NCBI GenBank assembly: GCA_015143295.1
Contig: CM026565.1
Location: 33,116,052-33,180,051, forward strand
Length of the DNA stretch: 64,000 bases
Reading direction: 5' to 3'
Source: Tetracentron sinense
Taxonomy: Eukaryota; Streptophyta; Magnoliopsida; Trochodendrales; Trochodendraceae
Part shown: positions 23,086 through 34,859 of the stretch, one piece after another
Layout: each line of letters opens with the position of its first letter
How positions within the stretch are numbered: position 1 is the stretch's first letter
Notes under the pieces: model-generated
What the model was told of the DNA's origin: nothing
Database searches by the model: none
What the model saw: the letters and a program-made list of their open reading frames with translations, nothing else
Made by a program: the position numbers and the translations under genes

Positions 23086-24730
23086 GAGAGATTTAGAACT
23101 AAAAGACTTTAGAGAGGGGAGTTATTTGTTCGGATTCTTCATAACGAAATCAATCGAATTTTGAAAACTTGTTAAAGTTGGAAATAAACGCTTTGAGTAA
23201 CTAAAGCAGAAGGTCATTATATTCACAAGGTTTTCATTTGAGAACCACGTCCTTCCAGTTCATTGAATTATCTATAAAACTGATGAATATGAACAATAAG
23301 AAAATCATTTATATGCTTATACATAACCTTAAGAAGTTTAACAAATAGCTACCATGCTTGAGATATCATACACCACAAGTGCTGCAGCTGCACCACGGTA
23401 GTACATAGGAGCCAAGCTATGATATCGTTCTTGTCCCGCTGTGTCCCATATATCAAATTTCACAGTGGCTTCATTTAATGATAATATCTGAGTGAAAAAG
23501 GCTGCTCCTATTGTTGATTCCTGCAGCTTAGACTAATGTCAAGGATCCTCCACTATAAAAACTTCAAGGAGAAGGAACAGATAAAGAAGAAAATAAAATA
23601 GAAGAAGCAACACATTAAAGTGAACCTGAAAATCAAAAAATTGGCCTTTGACAAATCTCAATACCAAACTCGTTTTTCCCGTTCCCATGTCCCCAAGAAG
23701 TACCTGTAAAAAGATTGATAATGTTAAAACAGCCACAAAATAATTCCCTCATGTGCTTGCCGATCATTAATTATCAAATGGTTGATGGCTAATAGGTGGC
23801 ATTTGGATTGGATTTTATTAGCAAAAAGTCAATTATGATAAAATTGATTATGTAGAAATTAATAGTCAAATAATCCTTCTACAATAGAGAGTCTCTGGTT
23901 AAAATAAGGAAGAAAAGATGCATTAGATTCGACAGAGAGAAACCAAAGATAAACAACAAATTGGAAGCTCTTTGTTAGGTTTGGTGGGTAAGCTGAGGTC
24001 GGACCCACGACCTCAATTTTAGGATACCAAACCTCAACCAATTGAGCTACAGGATCAAGGCCACAAATTACCCTATGATCTTGTACAATTTTTCTTTAAC
24101 AATAAGAACACAAATTGTGACACCCCACAATTAATTTAATCAGTAGACTGTCATTCAGATTGTATATACCTTAAAGTGATTTTGCAGCTAGACATATATA
24201 ATCATTTCTTTATTAGTGAACCGACCTCGCTCGGTTTAAGGAGCATGCGCAAAATTATGCCCCGTTCATGTTGCGAGACTCTAATGCCTCTTAAGCTGCA
24301 AGCAATTCTTCCCCTAATCAATAAGCAGTTATTTTACAGCACCTGGATACTCTATACTTTTGCTTTGTATGTCTGAGCAGGTACAATTGGAGATTACCCA
24401 GTAATCCTTATATATTTATCTTTGTGTTTAAGTAGTAACAGAATTGACAGCAATAGGTAATCTCTTTCGCTATATTAAATCCATTTTTTTCCCGATCAAT
24501 CTGCCCAATTTGAACCCATTTCGATCATCTGGAAAACAATCGACCCTAATATAAGGATTTCCAGAAAGATGGAAATTGATCAATTCTACAAAATCTAAGC
24601 AGAAAAATGAAAAGAAAATTGGGGGAATTTGATGAACAGATTCATGTGAGAGAATAAGAAGAATGAAAAGAGAAGGGTAAGACATACCCACCAGCTTGGC
24701 TTGGATGCTCTTGTTGCCCGTCCTCGCCAT
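20582..24730 (-). CDS. RABF2: Rab5-type small GTPase, RABF2 class
   Basis: Seven exons on the minus strand: 24692-24730, 23626-23703, 23353-23520, 22597-22645, 21531-21604, 21018-21111 and 20582-20682. They total 603 bases, 200 aa plus stop, the normal size, with every phase closing. Visible motifs: P-loop GDMGTGKTS, switch I STIGAAFF, switch [25 protein letters not shown], and ETSAK for guanine recognition. The protein ends [10 protein letters not shown], a double-cysteine geranylgeranylation end. The start [17 protein letters not shown] matches RHN1/RHA1-type proteins. RABF2 GTPases act on late endosomes/prevacuolar compartments in vacuolar traffic. Exon 1 seems to use a GTGGGT donor after Lys-Leu; a stronger GTATGT a few bases on would break the conserved P-loop frame. 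Introns hold a SINE (first) and a LINE piece (fourth). RABF2A and RABF2B cannot be told apart here. Confidence 0.96.
21670..21905 (-). mobile_element. LINE 3' end with RNase H-like tail
   Basis: In RABF2 intron 4, same strand as the gene. The frame reads [20 protein letters not shown], like the end of the RNase H domain carried by many plant LINEs, then stops before a poly(A) seen as a T run at about 21677-21690 on +. Only about 230 bases are recognisable; extension to higher coordinates is unclear. Confidence 0.55.
23035..23082. repeat. (CA)n(GA)n microsatellite
   Basis: CA run followed by a GA run, in RABF2 intron 3. Confidence 0.95.
23965..24055 (-). mobile_element. tRNA-derived SINE-like element
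   Basis: Minus strand shows box A TAGCTCAATTGG (rc of 24038-24049) and a box B-like GGGTCCGACCTC (rc of 23995-24006) at normal pol III spacing. It does not fold as a tRNA gene. It sits in RABF2 intron 1. Confidence 0.5.
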
Positions 24731-24740
24731 TGAAACGGAT

Positions 24741-25670
24741 GGATAAGAAGCTCTTCAGATGAAAACGAAACCTAATAAGTATAGACCAATAAAAGCTTCT
24801 CTGAATCTGAAGGTCATCTGAGAAAATCGAGAATGGTAGGTTTGAAATCTGAGTCCTGTTCTTTGTTTCTTGTTGTTGACCGTTAGGTCTTGCCGTGTAC
24901 TATAAAAATTTCAAATCATCAACGCGGGAGGCTTACAAAGCCTCATAGCCGTTAAACCATGTGGGGCCTTTTGTTTGAGGTGATTAAGATCTCTGGGGAT
25001 GAAGATTGACCTGATTGAAAGATCTTGACCGTAGAATGCTCCTCCAAAGGGATCTTATGTTTACTTTGGTAGGATCTGATACACACAATAGTAGTCTCAA
25101 ATGGAAGGGATGACAGCCTGACAGGATGAGAATTCAGATCCTTCTCTCCTAAGTCCTAAATCATCCTGTTGTGTTTGGCTGTAGTGATGTGTTTTCATGG
25201 TCAAGGATATGGCCAAGGACGCCTAATTTCCTCATTGGAGAAATGCTAACTCTAGTAGCAAATTTTCAATATGGAATCACAGCCCATCGCAATCGCAATC
25301 GCAATCGCACCCACATGTCAATATGTGTCCTTAACCTCTATTAATCATGGTTAAGATTCACTAATCCTAAAGGTTCAATAATTTAACTTTGATTTTTTGA
25401 AATTCTATTTTTAATTAAATCTATGTTAAAATTTCTTAACCTTAAGGTTAATTTTTTTTTTAAATTTTTTTCCCTAAAAGACCAAGGTTAGATTGTTGAA
25501 CTTTAAGGCTTAGGAAATCTTATCCATGATTAATAAGGATTAAAAAGGACACATGTTGACCTGTGGTGCGATTGAACTCTCCTTGAGCTCAATCGTGATC
25601 GGTGTGATTCGATCTCCAAATTTTCACTCTGGCAGTGATAAAACAAGTGTTGCTATTTTAACCTGTTATA
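24741..25670. other. RABF2 upstream region and intergenic DNA
   Basis: The first 150 bases upstream of the RABF2 ATG should hold its leader and promoter; I see no sure TATA box. Further right lies an AT-rich foldback-like block (about 25300-25620) whose arms contain CACATGT and TTAATC.TGGTTAAGATTCACTAATC words shared with the MITE families of this window, and a short CAATCG repeat at about 25286-25308. Confidence 0.4.
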
Positions 25671-25673
25671 TAA

Positions 25674-25788
25674 GAATCGATACAAAGTAGCTAATTGGTT
25701 TAAAAGAGACGGATTACAAATCTGAAAATAGAATCGATACAAAGTAACTAATTGGTTTAAAAGATACGGGTTACAACTCTGAAAATAA
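25674..25788. repeat. Two-copy 57-bp tandem repeat
   Basis: The unit GAATCGATACAAAGTAGCTA... at 25674 is repeated at 25731 with few changes. Confidence 0.85.
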
Positions 25789-25799
25789 CATCTGTCATT

Positions 25800-27170
25800 G
25801 TCATTAGTGCATCATTATTGCTCTAGTAGTATAACATGGATGATAAAGGGACATATGTCATCTCTAGGTTATAACCAATTATAACCGGAGATTCTCAAGT
25901 CTTTAAATTTTTGTTTTCTTAAACTTGTTGAAAGGATAACAACACCATGTGTTGCAACCACGGTGAAAAATTTTAAATTCTGAGATTGGGGCTAGCATAT
26001 ACTCGTGGATAATGGGTTAGTTTGGGTCGTTGTCCAATATTAACCCGTCAAGCACTCCTAAACCCGAATTTGACCTTTTATAAATGGCTTGAAGAGGGTA
26101 CCATTAACCTTCCTTAAGATAGGCCTTTTGAAGTAGTTGGTTGGACTTACCTTATGGCACCTTAGCAACTACCTTAGGTCTGACTGTGTATGTTTAGAAA
26201 ATGTTAGGTACATGATATCATTTCAACAATTCTTTTTAAAAAAAAGGGCTTGAAAACAGTACCTAAACCCAAAGCCAATAGGTTAAAGTTCTCCTGGGAG
26301 GCTACTCATACTATTCACTGATTCAGCAATGAGATCACGGGGTAGGTCCCTTTTTTTGCCAACAAGAGTCTTGAGAATAGGACTCGGAGTCCTCTTCTAA
26401 GCTGACCGCAGAGTCCCCGTGTCCTTTTTAACACCTCTTAAACCATGGTTAAACTTAATTAAATTAAAATTAAAATTTTGTTTTTTTGTTTTTCTAAAAA
26501 CTATAGTTAGATATAAGTAATTAAAGCGGGAGTGAGAGTGTCAAATTTTAATTTAGGATAAGGTTGAGAGTGCCTCCAAAGCGCCGCTATATATATATAT
26601 GATCTTGAAAATTACTCTTGGATGCAAATATATCTTTTATATTTTTTAAACTATAAGAAAGAATTGATAAAATCATCCATTATTCAAATTTGCAGTCACA
26701 ACTCACAACAAATAAGATAACTATTGATATATTAAATGTATCATCTTGAATTTATAAACACCAATAATTAACAAATCTTACATGAATCTTTTACCTTACG
26801 AAAGAAAAATGTTAAAATATACCTTACTTAACATAAAAAGTTAGGATAAAAATGAAACTTTATACAAAAACAACACTCTTTAGGTGAGAGCGAGGTGAAA
26901 GCAAGGTTTACAAAAGTTGAAATCGAGCTCTCGATGTGAGAGCGAGATTTGAGAGTGGGGGAGCGAGTAACAGGTTAGGAGATTTGGGTTACTAAGGGTT
27001 AGATTACTTAACCCTATGGGTAAGTGAATCCTAACCATAGTTGATAAGTGGTAAAAAGGGGCTGTGGACCAATGAGATCATGGGGTCAGCTTCTAAGATG
27101 ATCCTTGGTCCGTTTTCCATTTCCCTTCTAACAATCACCGGTGGATAATTGATACCAAGAATCGGAAGAA
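25800..27170. other. AT-rich intergenic DNA, nothing recognised
   Basis: No convincing coding frame or structured repeat. A short TA run lies at about 26588-26600. Confidence 0.45.
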
Positions 27171-27171
27171 T

Positions 27172-27236
27172 GGCAATGCAAATAGGGTCATCAACGGTTG
27201 GAAGAATGGCAATGCAAATAGGGTCATCAACGGGTC
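27172..27236. repeat. Short tandem repeat, about 37-bp unit
   Basis: GGAAGAATGGCAATGCAAAT followed by AGGGTCATCAACGG occurs twice in a row. Confidence 0.8.
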
Positions 27237-27263
27237 ATATCCAAGTCAGGCCTCATATTCTCT

Positions 27264-27510
27264 CCGGAGAAAGGGTGGTCTCGGGCTACCACAATATGTG
27301 TGAAATGTGACTGAAAAAGTCATTTCATGATCCTCATAATTTTGACTTTCCCACACATTATGAGACATGTGGCGATAAAATAGTGAGAATAAGGGAGAGA
27401 GATATCAAGTGGGGAGAGTCAAAATCATGGGGAGAAAATCAAATGACTTCTCCCATTTTTCACGCCACAAGTCGCATAATATGCGGTAGCCCGAGACCAC
27501 TTTTCTGGCC
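27264..27510. mobile_element. MITE, GTGGTCTCGGGCTACC family
   Basis: Left end CCGGAGAAAGGGTGGTCTCG and right end reversed GGCCAGAAAAGTGGTCTCG, both continuing GGGCTACC, form an imperfect inverted repeat of about 26 bases; inner GTCATTTCATG and CAAATGACTT words also mirror. A second full copy is at 59401-59574 and a right-end remnant near 34650-34690. No clean target duplication. Confidence 0.55.
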
Positions 27511-27519
27511 AAAGACAAT

Positions 27520-29240
27520 CCTGAACCTATTTTAAAATTATAAAAATACAAGTCCAAGCCCAATCACAACACGTAAGGGTATGATAGACCGTAAATAAGG
27601 TTGTGCTAAACTGCTAATACAATGTTACTCAAAATTTTCAATGCCTGCATGTGAATGCCCGGATTGGAACCCTAGTATTGGTCTTGAATAGGGAAATGAA
27701 TTGCCACCATCTGTTTTTTTTGTTGAGGCGTGCAAATCCTACTGCTCTCAGGCATCCCTGCTCTAAGTCCTGAAAACAAGGACACGTGTTGGCATTGTGC
27801 TGAAATGCTTAAGAGTAAGGCTAGCACGGCTTCTTTGTGTATAAAAAAGATTGGCATACATTTGGTGAATCTGATCTCCCCAATCAAATGGCAAGAAGTG
27901 AATGAAGCCCATTTGCTATCTTATGCTAACTAACAAGATTTCCTCTACTTTTGTACGTGAAAGACTACCGTTTGATTAATTCCATCAAATGATGTTAACC
28001 ATCTGATTCACAATTTTTTTTTTTTTATAACACTTTGGGAAATCTTCTAGGTGGGACCCATCTACATGGAAAAGTTTCCTTCACCATAGATTCTTTATTA
28101 TTATTTCCTGAGATTAGTAGCGGGACTCGTCCCCAAGCAGACTCGCCCTTATTTGACAAAAATAAAAAATAAAGACAAGGGAGACGTGTGGAACCCACTA
28201 CAACAAGCTTTTCAAGCCTGTTGTGCTTGGTTTCAAAATATCTCTAGTGGATGTCCGAGGTGGGTGCTAGAGTATCACACATCATGTGGTAATAAAAAGG
28301 AGAGAGTATGGTTAGGGGCGAGTTGGGCAAGCGTTTCACTGGAGTTCGATCTCGTTAGTGGCAGAGCAAGGGTAGTTGGTGGTGGCGCTTTCTATCGGTT
28401 TCAATAGTGGGAATCTGGAATGGATGGAAGGCCATGTATTGTCTTTTAGCGATATGCAAAAAGCAGGAGAAGCGTAGAAGACGGAAGCATTGGAAAACGA
28501 TCCAAACCGAAACTCGAGGACCAGCGAGCGCTCAAGGCCGGAGATTCAGCTGGTAGACGACAAATGGACGATGGGAGATCTAAGTAGAGAGTCTCTCCAT
28601 ACAAACCTCATCTCTTCATGCAACCACTCACACTCACGTCAACTAAGCCCCTTCTTTGGTATCAACCACACTCTACTCCTCTACCCCACCAATATCCAAA
28701 GCTAGGCCTGCCATTTTCTGACCCGCCCCATCAACCCGCCCCAATCCATTTTGTAATTTGATTGGTCTAATACCTTGTTACTTCGTTTATTATGCCCTTA
28801 GATTGGTTTTTTTTTTTTTTAACCGGTTGGTGACCTGACGCAATCATCTTCATTCATTTGGCTTGGGACCGGTAATTTAGTGCAAAGAGTGGCAAGCAGA
28901 GTAGCAGACTTACCTATTTCATTTGTTATTGAAAAATGTTTTATGAAATTAGAGGCATGTAAGCCCTTCTCACAAGTATTTTCTGCTCTCATTAAAAAAT
29001 AAAAACAAATGCCTTAAAGCAAGGACATGTGTCACCTTTTTGGTTGAAAACAATGACGCGTGTCGGTTTTTAACTAAAAGTAAGAAATGCATGAGAGTAG
29101 TGCTAGCATGGCTCATGAAATTATTATTTATTTGTTGAGTTAAATACAAACAGAGCACTGATTAGAGAGAGACGAAAATACCTTTATTTTAGTTTTATAA
29201 TTTCCAAATGGCACAGGATCCTCTCAAGTTCAACTCGAGA
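27520..29240. other. Intergenic DNA, no gene supported
   Basis: Several short open frames (27730-27933, 28153-28407, 28490-28705) have no motif, no conserved start context and no splice partners that I can see. 28150-28700 is less AT-rich than its surroundings and could be a decayed gene fragment, but I cannot name it. Confidence 0.4.
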
Positions 29241-29248
29241 GAATATCA

Positions 29249-29559
29249 CGAGTTGGAACCCCTACAGGTCACCACGTGTCTCCTTTGACACCCCTTAACC
29301 ATGGGTAAGGTTCACCCACCCCTAGGGTTCACTAACCCATCCTTGGTTTTTTTTTTTTTAATTAATGATTATTTTTTAAATTAAAAAAACTGTTTTTAGA
29401 GTTTTTTAATATTAAAAATATTTTTTTAATTTAAAAAATAATAATTAATAAAAAAAAAAAACCAAGGGTGGGTTAGTGAACCCTAGGGGTGGGTGAACCT
29501 TATCCATGGTTAAGGGGTGTCAAAAGAGACACGTGGCGACCTGTAGGGGTTCCAACTCG
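29249..29559. mobile_element. Foldback-type MITE
   Basis: Arms of about 110 bases mirror each other: left CGAGTTGGAACCCCTACAGG... and right ...CCTGTAGGGGTTCCAACTCG, with CACGTGTC, TTGACACCCCTTAACC and TTCACCCACCCCTAGGGTTC inside, around an AT-rich centre. Same general family as 2731-3073. It ends 370 bases upstream of the small Cys-rich gene and carries two G-box cores. Confidence 0.7.
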
Positions 29560-29928
29560 AGAGGATTCTGAGCCTTTCCAAATTATCCCAAAGGCATATT
29601 TTAGGAGTTTTGACTATCTCTTGAACTACTTAACCAAAAAAAAAAAAGACTTTCTCTTGAACTAGAGCTCCTCTTTTTAGTAAAATAGTTATTTTAGATG
29701 ATTAGGGGCGGGTTTGGACTGAGAGGTCCCTTATTGGGTTGGGTTTCAGCTAGTCCAAACCCGTTTTCCATTCCTAACCACTTAACTGGATTACCAGTTC
29801 TGACCTCAAAACTGTAGGAAGATAAAAATCTATTATTGTGTTATCTCATTTCCTAGAGTTTTGCAACTTTGGAACTTCTCTCTATTGCTTCTTATAAGGC
29901 CTCTCTTATTCTTCTCTGCTCGCAGAAT

Positions 29929-30168
29929 ATGGCCTCCCATGGTAGTGTTACTGTTTCCACATCCCCAAAAGGCAGTAACGAAGAATCGGGTACCGAGTCA
30001 CTGAATTCGGTTAAAGGCCGGTGCCTTTGTTCTCCGACGACACACCAAGGGTCGTTCCGGTGCAGGTTTCATCGGTCGCAGTCTTCGGCTTGGATGAAGC
30101 GATCTAAGTCTGTGCCTGCCAATAACTCCGCGGTGTCTATCTCTCCCAAATCAGTAGGGTCTACGTAG
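29929..30168 (+). CDS. Small Cys/Ser-rich plant protein
   Basis: A 79-aa intronless frame. The core GRCLCSPTTHQGSFRCRFHR belongs to a plant family usually labelled serine-rich protein-like, whose signature is C-x-C-(S/A)-P-T-x-H-x-G-S-F-R-C-R. The N-terminus is rich in Ser/Thr (MASHGSVTVSTSPKGS) and the C-terminus is basic then Ser-rich (WMKRSKSVPANN). I chose the ATG at 29929 because family members typically begin MAS; the open frame also has an ATG 20 codons earlier whose hydrophobic extension looks unlike the family. No signal peptide or membrane segment follows the chosen start. The three cysteines and His suggest a metal-binding or redox knot, but the function is not known to me. A second member lies at 39286-39507. 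Confidence 0.75.
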   Translation: MASHGSVTVSTSPKGSNEESGTESLNSVKGRCLCSPTTHQGSFRCRFHRSQSSAWMKRSKSVPANNSAVSISPKSVGST

Positions 30169-32216
30169 AGCCGTGGACTTAAGTGGCCGGGTGTCCGGTA
30201 GCTATGGCTTATGTCTAATGGTGTGTACAAAATTTAATCTTGTTTGCACTTAGGACTTAGGAGGGTACTCTGCTTCCTAATATAATCCTATTGTCCTCAT
30301 GTTTCTTAAATACAAGCATGTATGCTCTTCGAGAGAGCTGTGGAATTTCTCTATTGTGTTTGGGCATGATCTCTCTCTCTCTCTCTTTTGCTTGAAAGGT
30401 ACTGCTTGTATTGCAATTTGCAAAAAGCAAATTAAAGACACATAGATATCATGTCACTCAATTAAATGAAGTCATAGGATTTCTTCTTGTTTTGACTTAG
30501 AATTCACATTGTTCATTGATGAATCTAAATTGTATATTGTTATGAACCTTTTCAATTAAGTTCTTACAACCTTTGAAGAACAGAAAGCAACTTAAATCAA
30601 TAAAATTTATTGTACCAAAAGAAAAAAACTGTTTGTTCCATGCTTCAAGCTCAGGCTATTATTATAATCTCAACACTTTGTCCTACAATTTATTTTCTTT
30701 TTATATAATTGAGAAGTATAAATTTCATCGCGATTCACCACAACTAGGGGAGCTCGATCGATAATTCATCCCCGCCCACTCATTCAACGGGTGGTCGTGC
30801 TCTCGATAATATAAAATGATCAGGCAATTGCCAATGTCATAGTTTGAAATATCGCCGAGTTCACATCAACCCAATGACCTTAACCATAATATGATAATGT
30901 TGGCTATTTTTTCTGGACTAAAATCAAATGGATAGGATCGCTTAGAATGCACGATATTTTCTTCGAATTACCGACCCAAATGGCTATGGCCCATGAAATG
31001 GACAGGAGATGAAAGTTGGAAGTTTTCTTACAGATACATTGTGAATACTTCATACAATATTTCTGTTACATTTATAAGTACAATATTGTCAATGTCTCCA
31101 TGTTTATCTTGTTTTGATTCCAATGTGAAATTATTGACTACTTCTTTGAAGGAAATTTCACCAGAATGTTCTCAATTATCATGTAAGCATCACACGTGGA
31201 GTCCCTACTTTTTTCGAAAGAAGGACTACGAAATTCCTAATCATTTGTCATTCTTCGGAAAATAGGAAATATGTTAGGGTCAATACTTTTTTGCAAGAAT
31301 GACTATAAAGGTCCCCTTTTTTTTTTAATCCACCATAGTTTCAAGGACCCTGGCCTTAAATTTTATTAAAACATACTATAATATTAAAAAGATCAATTTT
31401 ATCAAGCAACAAAGAACATTTTGCCTCACAACGCTACGAAGATCGAAAAACTTAGTTGAAGATCTTGTCTTGCATGCTTCATTTGCTAAGAAGTCAGCTA
31501 CCTGATTGCTTTCTCTCTATAAACATGCCTAGAAAGTTCACATTGTGCTCCATGTATTGTAAATACATAGGTGGAGGGGGGAATGCCGTGCGTTACCACC
31601 TAATCACCCCAAGAAAAGGTCAATCCACCTTTGGATGTAGCCCAATCAAAAAGTGATTTCACCTTTTCCTTTATAGGACATTGGGGTTGACTCTAGTAGG
31701 GGCTAACAACGGGAGTTTAGGGGATTCTCCCCCCACCCAAAAAAAATTTGAGGGCCAATTCATAGGTCATCGTGTTTGTTTGTGTATGTTTGTATATAAT
31801 ATATTTTTTCTCAAAAGTTTAGGGGAGCTAGAGCCCCATCCTCTTGCTCCACTCCTTTCCCAGGACATTAGTATAGGAAAAAAATTCCAAAATTTTAGGG
31901 GAGGCTTCAGCTCCACTAGGCCCCATGTGGCTCCGCCCCTAGTTGCTGCAATACCTACATTGGATTAGGTGCATCGCTACTCCATAATCTATTCTGACTT
32001 TTAGTGCATCATACAACAAAGTCTAACAAGAACATCTAAACTTCTTGTAGATCCAAACATCTCTGTGTAACTATCAAAATGACAAAAAAAGTGCAAGTAT
32101 TAGGAGTAGTGGAAGTGTTGGAACCCCACCACTCCATTGAGCCAATCAACTTCTATTCTTAGAAGGATGTAAAGTGCGTAGTTTTCTATATCAGGAGTCA
32201 TGTCTTGTTTATTTTA
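30169..32216. other. Intergenic DNA, no gene supported
   Basis: Includes the 3' flank of the Cys-rich gene and a CT run at about 30368-30387. Open frames at 30573-30764, 30993-31265 and 31681-31968 have no recognisable motif. Confidence 0.45.
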
Positions 32217-32636
32217 TCTTTACTATTATAATGTGAGAGGCATGTGTAGATGATTTTTCCGAAATTCTCAAACTACCCTTATATAAAAACAAAATATTGG
32301 TTTAAGGTTTTACTTTATTTCCGAGACTACCTCTTGCCTTTGATTTAATGTTTTACTTTAATTCCCAAACTAACCCTTGCTCATATATCTATTTAGAATC
32401 ACAACCAATCGTGATTGAATTCGGAGAGAGTTCAATCACACCCGCAGGTTAACATGTGTCCCTTTTAACTCCTATTAATTGTGGTTAACTCCTTCCCCTC
32501 GCTCTCACGTGCATCGGACGTGCCACTAGCAAGTTGAATCACACCTGCGGGTTAACACGTGCCCCTTTTAACTCTTATTAATTGTGGTTAACTCTTTCAC
32601 CTCGCTCTCGCATGCATCGCGCGTGCCATCCGTCAG
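32217..32636 (+). mobile_element. Short Helitron-like element
   Basis: Starts TCTTTACTATTATAATG preceded by A, the 5' pattern shared with 43256-43636. The 3' half carries CTCGCTCTCACGTGCATCG...GTGCCACTAG (CTAG at 32526-32529) and then a second, related end, GCATCGCGCGTGCCATCCGTCAG|T, at 32636. The hairpin-like GTGCATCG.ACGTG word lies just before each end. No coding sequence. Confidence 0.5.
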
Positions 32637-32639
32637 TGC

Positions 32640-33015
32640 ATCTATAATAATATATGATAAAATAAGGAATAATTTATTAAAATGGTTGGAACATGTCCAA
32701 CGAAAGCAAGATGATAAAATCATATAGAAATGATAAGTGCTAGTTTTTGTGTAAGAGTTAGTATAAGTTCAAAGCTCTAAAATGTAAAAAAAATGACTTC
32801 AAAAATTAATGGAAAGACTTGATAATACAAACGGGGTTAAATAGGACACACTACCCACTCCAAATAGTTTCGGTAATTAGGTGACAAAAAGAAGAATTTC
32901 AAACATTTATGTTTCATAATGCAAGACCTTTATGATTTTATCAATTATTAGAATCTCTTTTTATCTAATACATCATGAATGTAACAAAATCTTAGAGCAT
33001 TATGCCAAACTAGTA
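32640..33015. other. AT-rich intergenic DNA, nothing recognised
   Basis: AT-rich, no convincing frame or repeat. Confidence 0.45.
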
Positions 33016-33018
33016 TAA

Positions 33019-33165
33019 TGCTCCGTTTGTTTTGATGTAATACAGAGGAAAACAAAAGAATTCTTTGGAAAATGTCATTTTTCGTGTGTATTTTCTATAG
33101 GACAATTGTCATTTTTCACGAATTTCATTTGTTTTCCCCTATTTTACATCTAAACAAACGAAGCA
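33019..33165. mobile_element. Tourist-like MITE with TAA target duplication
   Basis: Left end TGCTCCGTTTGTTTTGATGT and reversed right end TGCTTCGTTTGTTTAGATGT match over about 23 bases, flanked by TAA at 33016-33018 and 33166-33168. 147 bp, non-coding. Confidence 0.65.
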
Positions 33166-33169
33166 TAAG

Positions 33170-34136
33170 AGAAAAATGAGAATCTATGTTCGAATTAAAG
33201 ACATAAAATTTGTAATCATCTCTCCCAAACCCATTATAAGAAGGGTAGAGTACCAAGATGGCAAGTTAAGCTTTATTTAGGGATTTGCTAGCCACACTCT
33301 CCTTTCTTGCACTCTCCTATTTTTGGGGCAAAAGAATAAGAATTTTGTGTGGGGCACATAAAACTGACACAAAATCCTTGTCTTATTGCCCCCGACAAGA
33401 GAATAGTACGTCCATAAAAGTGTGCTAGTGGTCCTCTTTATTTAGTGTTTAGGGTCCAAATCTCTTATCAAATATAATAAGTTTGAGAAGTATGCTCTAA
33501 TATATTTATGGAGTTTGATGGATTGATAAAAATTCTAAAAGTTTTCTCTAATTTAATGGTAATATTTATTTGCGGAGAAAAATATGGGGGGTGAGTATAT
33601 GTTTGAATTTTTTTACAAAAAAATTAGGACATAAAAATCTATTAGTATTAAGAATTTTTTACGCACATGTGCACAAAATTTCTTCCAACATTAGAGGTAA
33701 AAGGTCTAAAGAAAAATTGAGCTTCTGTCTACTTATTACTTTGGAGGTAAAACTTCCTTTCTGAATTTTTAAGACCTTTAATTGTCATTCTCTAAAACCC
33801 AAAGAAGCTCATATTTTTTAAAGTTATCAACCGCTATCTTAGACTTTTGCCCAACGTACTAGCTCACCAGCTTGCCCAACATGCTCTCAACAACGGTATA
33901 ACCAACTTCGCTCATGAAAATACTCTCCCAGTGGGGACCTTTACTCCTTTTATGCATACTCACGTTGATCAATGGATATTTCTTAACAAAAAAAAATTTC
34001 TTATACTTTTGCCAAATACTCTAAAATCTGAAACTAAGAAATGAAATTTGGTAATTCTTTTGGTTGGACTTCCCATCAACGATAGTAGACATTCCTTAGT
34101 ATATACCAAAGTGGTTAGACAATTTTAAAAGAGATG
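33170..34136. other. AT-rich intergenic DNA, nothing recognised
   Basis: Open frames at 33570-33764 and 33847-34044 lack motifs. Confidence 0.45.
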
Positions 34137-34265
34137 AAATCCTCTACGGTGGCAAATTCGGTTATCACCCTTGAGGTGGCACGTGTCTCTTTTGACACCC
34201 CTTAACTGTGGTTAAGATTCACCCAAACTTAGGATTCATCCACCCATCCTTGATTTTTATAAAAA
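34137..34265. mobile_element. One arm of a foldback MITE
   Basis: AATCCTCTACGGTGGCAAAT, GGTTATCACCC, GGCACGTGTCTC and TTGACACCCCTTAACTGTGG repeat the left arm of 2731-3073, but the mirror arm is missing; a TAGTGACGGT...ACCGTCACTA palindrome follows at 34284-34311. Confidence 0.5.
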
Positions 34266-34859
34266 AAATATTAATTTTTTTTAGTGACGGTTAGGGAAAA
34301 CCGTCACTAATACCTACATTGGACGACGGTTTCTTATGGACTGCCGTCGATTTCTGTTCGGGTAAGATATTTGTGATGGTTTATTAATTGTAACATGCAT
34401 GGGAAAGTGATGGAATACGCTTGATAACACACGTAGGACCGTCTGATTGAAAATCCAACCGTGCTGAAATGATGGTAGGGCATGCATTAAATGTTGGCTC
34501 AATAAAAGGATAAGTCATTTCATTTTCTTTCTTAATTTAACTTCTCTTTACTTGATATCTCGTCATCTTACTATTTTATCGTCATATGGTAAATAAAGCT
34601 TAGAGAAGTCAAAATCATGTGTCCATGAAATGACTTTTTCAACCAGCGGGCACTTAATGTGTGATAGCCCGAGAGCACCTTTCTGGCACGGGCAGAGAGA
34701 ATCCGAAGCCTACATACTTGATTAGGTTAAGGAGGTTCCTGGACTTTATCAAATAAAGAACAATCAAACAAACTCAATAATACACTCCCCATCAAAAGCC
34801 CCAATAGCCCCCTCTTTACTCCCTCTCTCTGCTGACGACCAAAAGCAAAACACAACACC

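Noticed and set aside
28153..28705. Two open frames in a less AT-rich patch
   Set aside because: No motif, no splice context and no homologue that I recognise.
34284..34311. TAGTGACGGT...ACCGTCACTA palindrome, reminiscent of CACTA-transposon subterminal repeats
   Set aside because: No CACTA ends or 3-bp target duplication found nearby; a single short palindrome is not enough.
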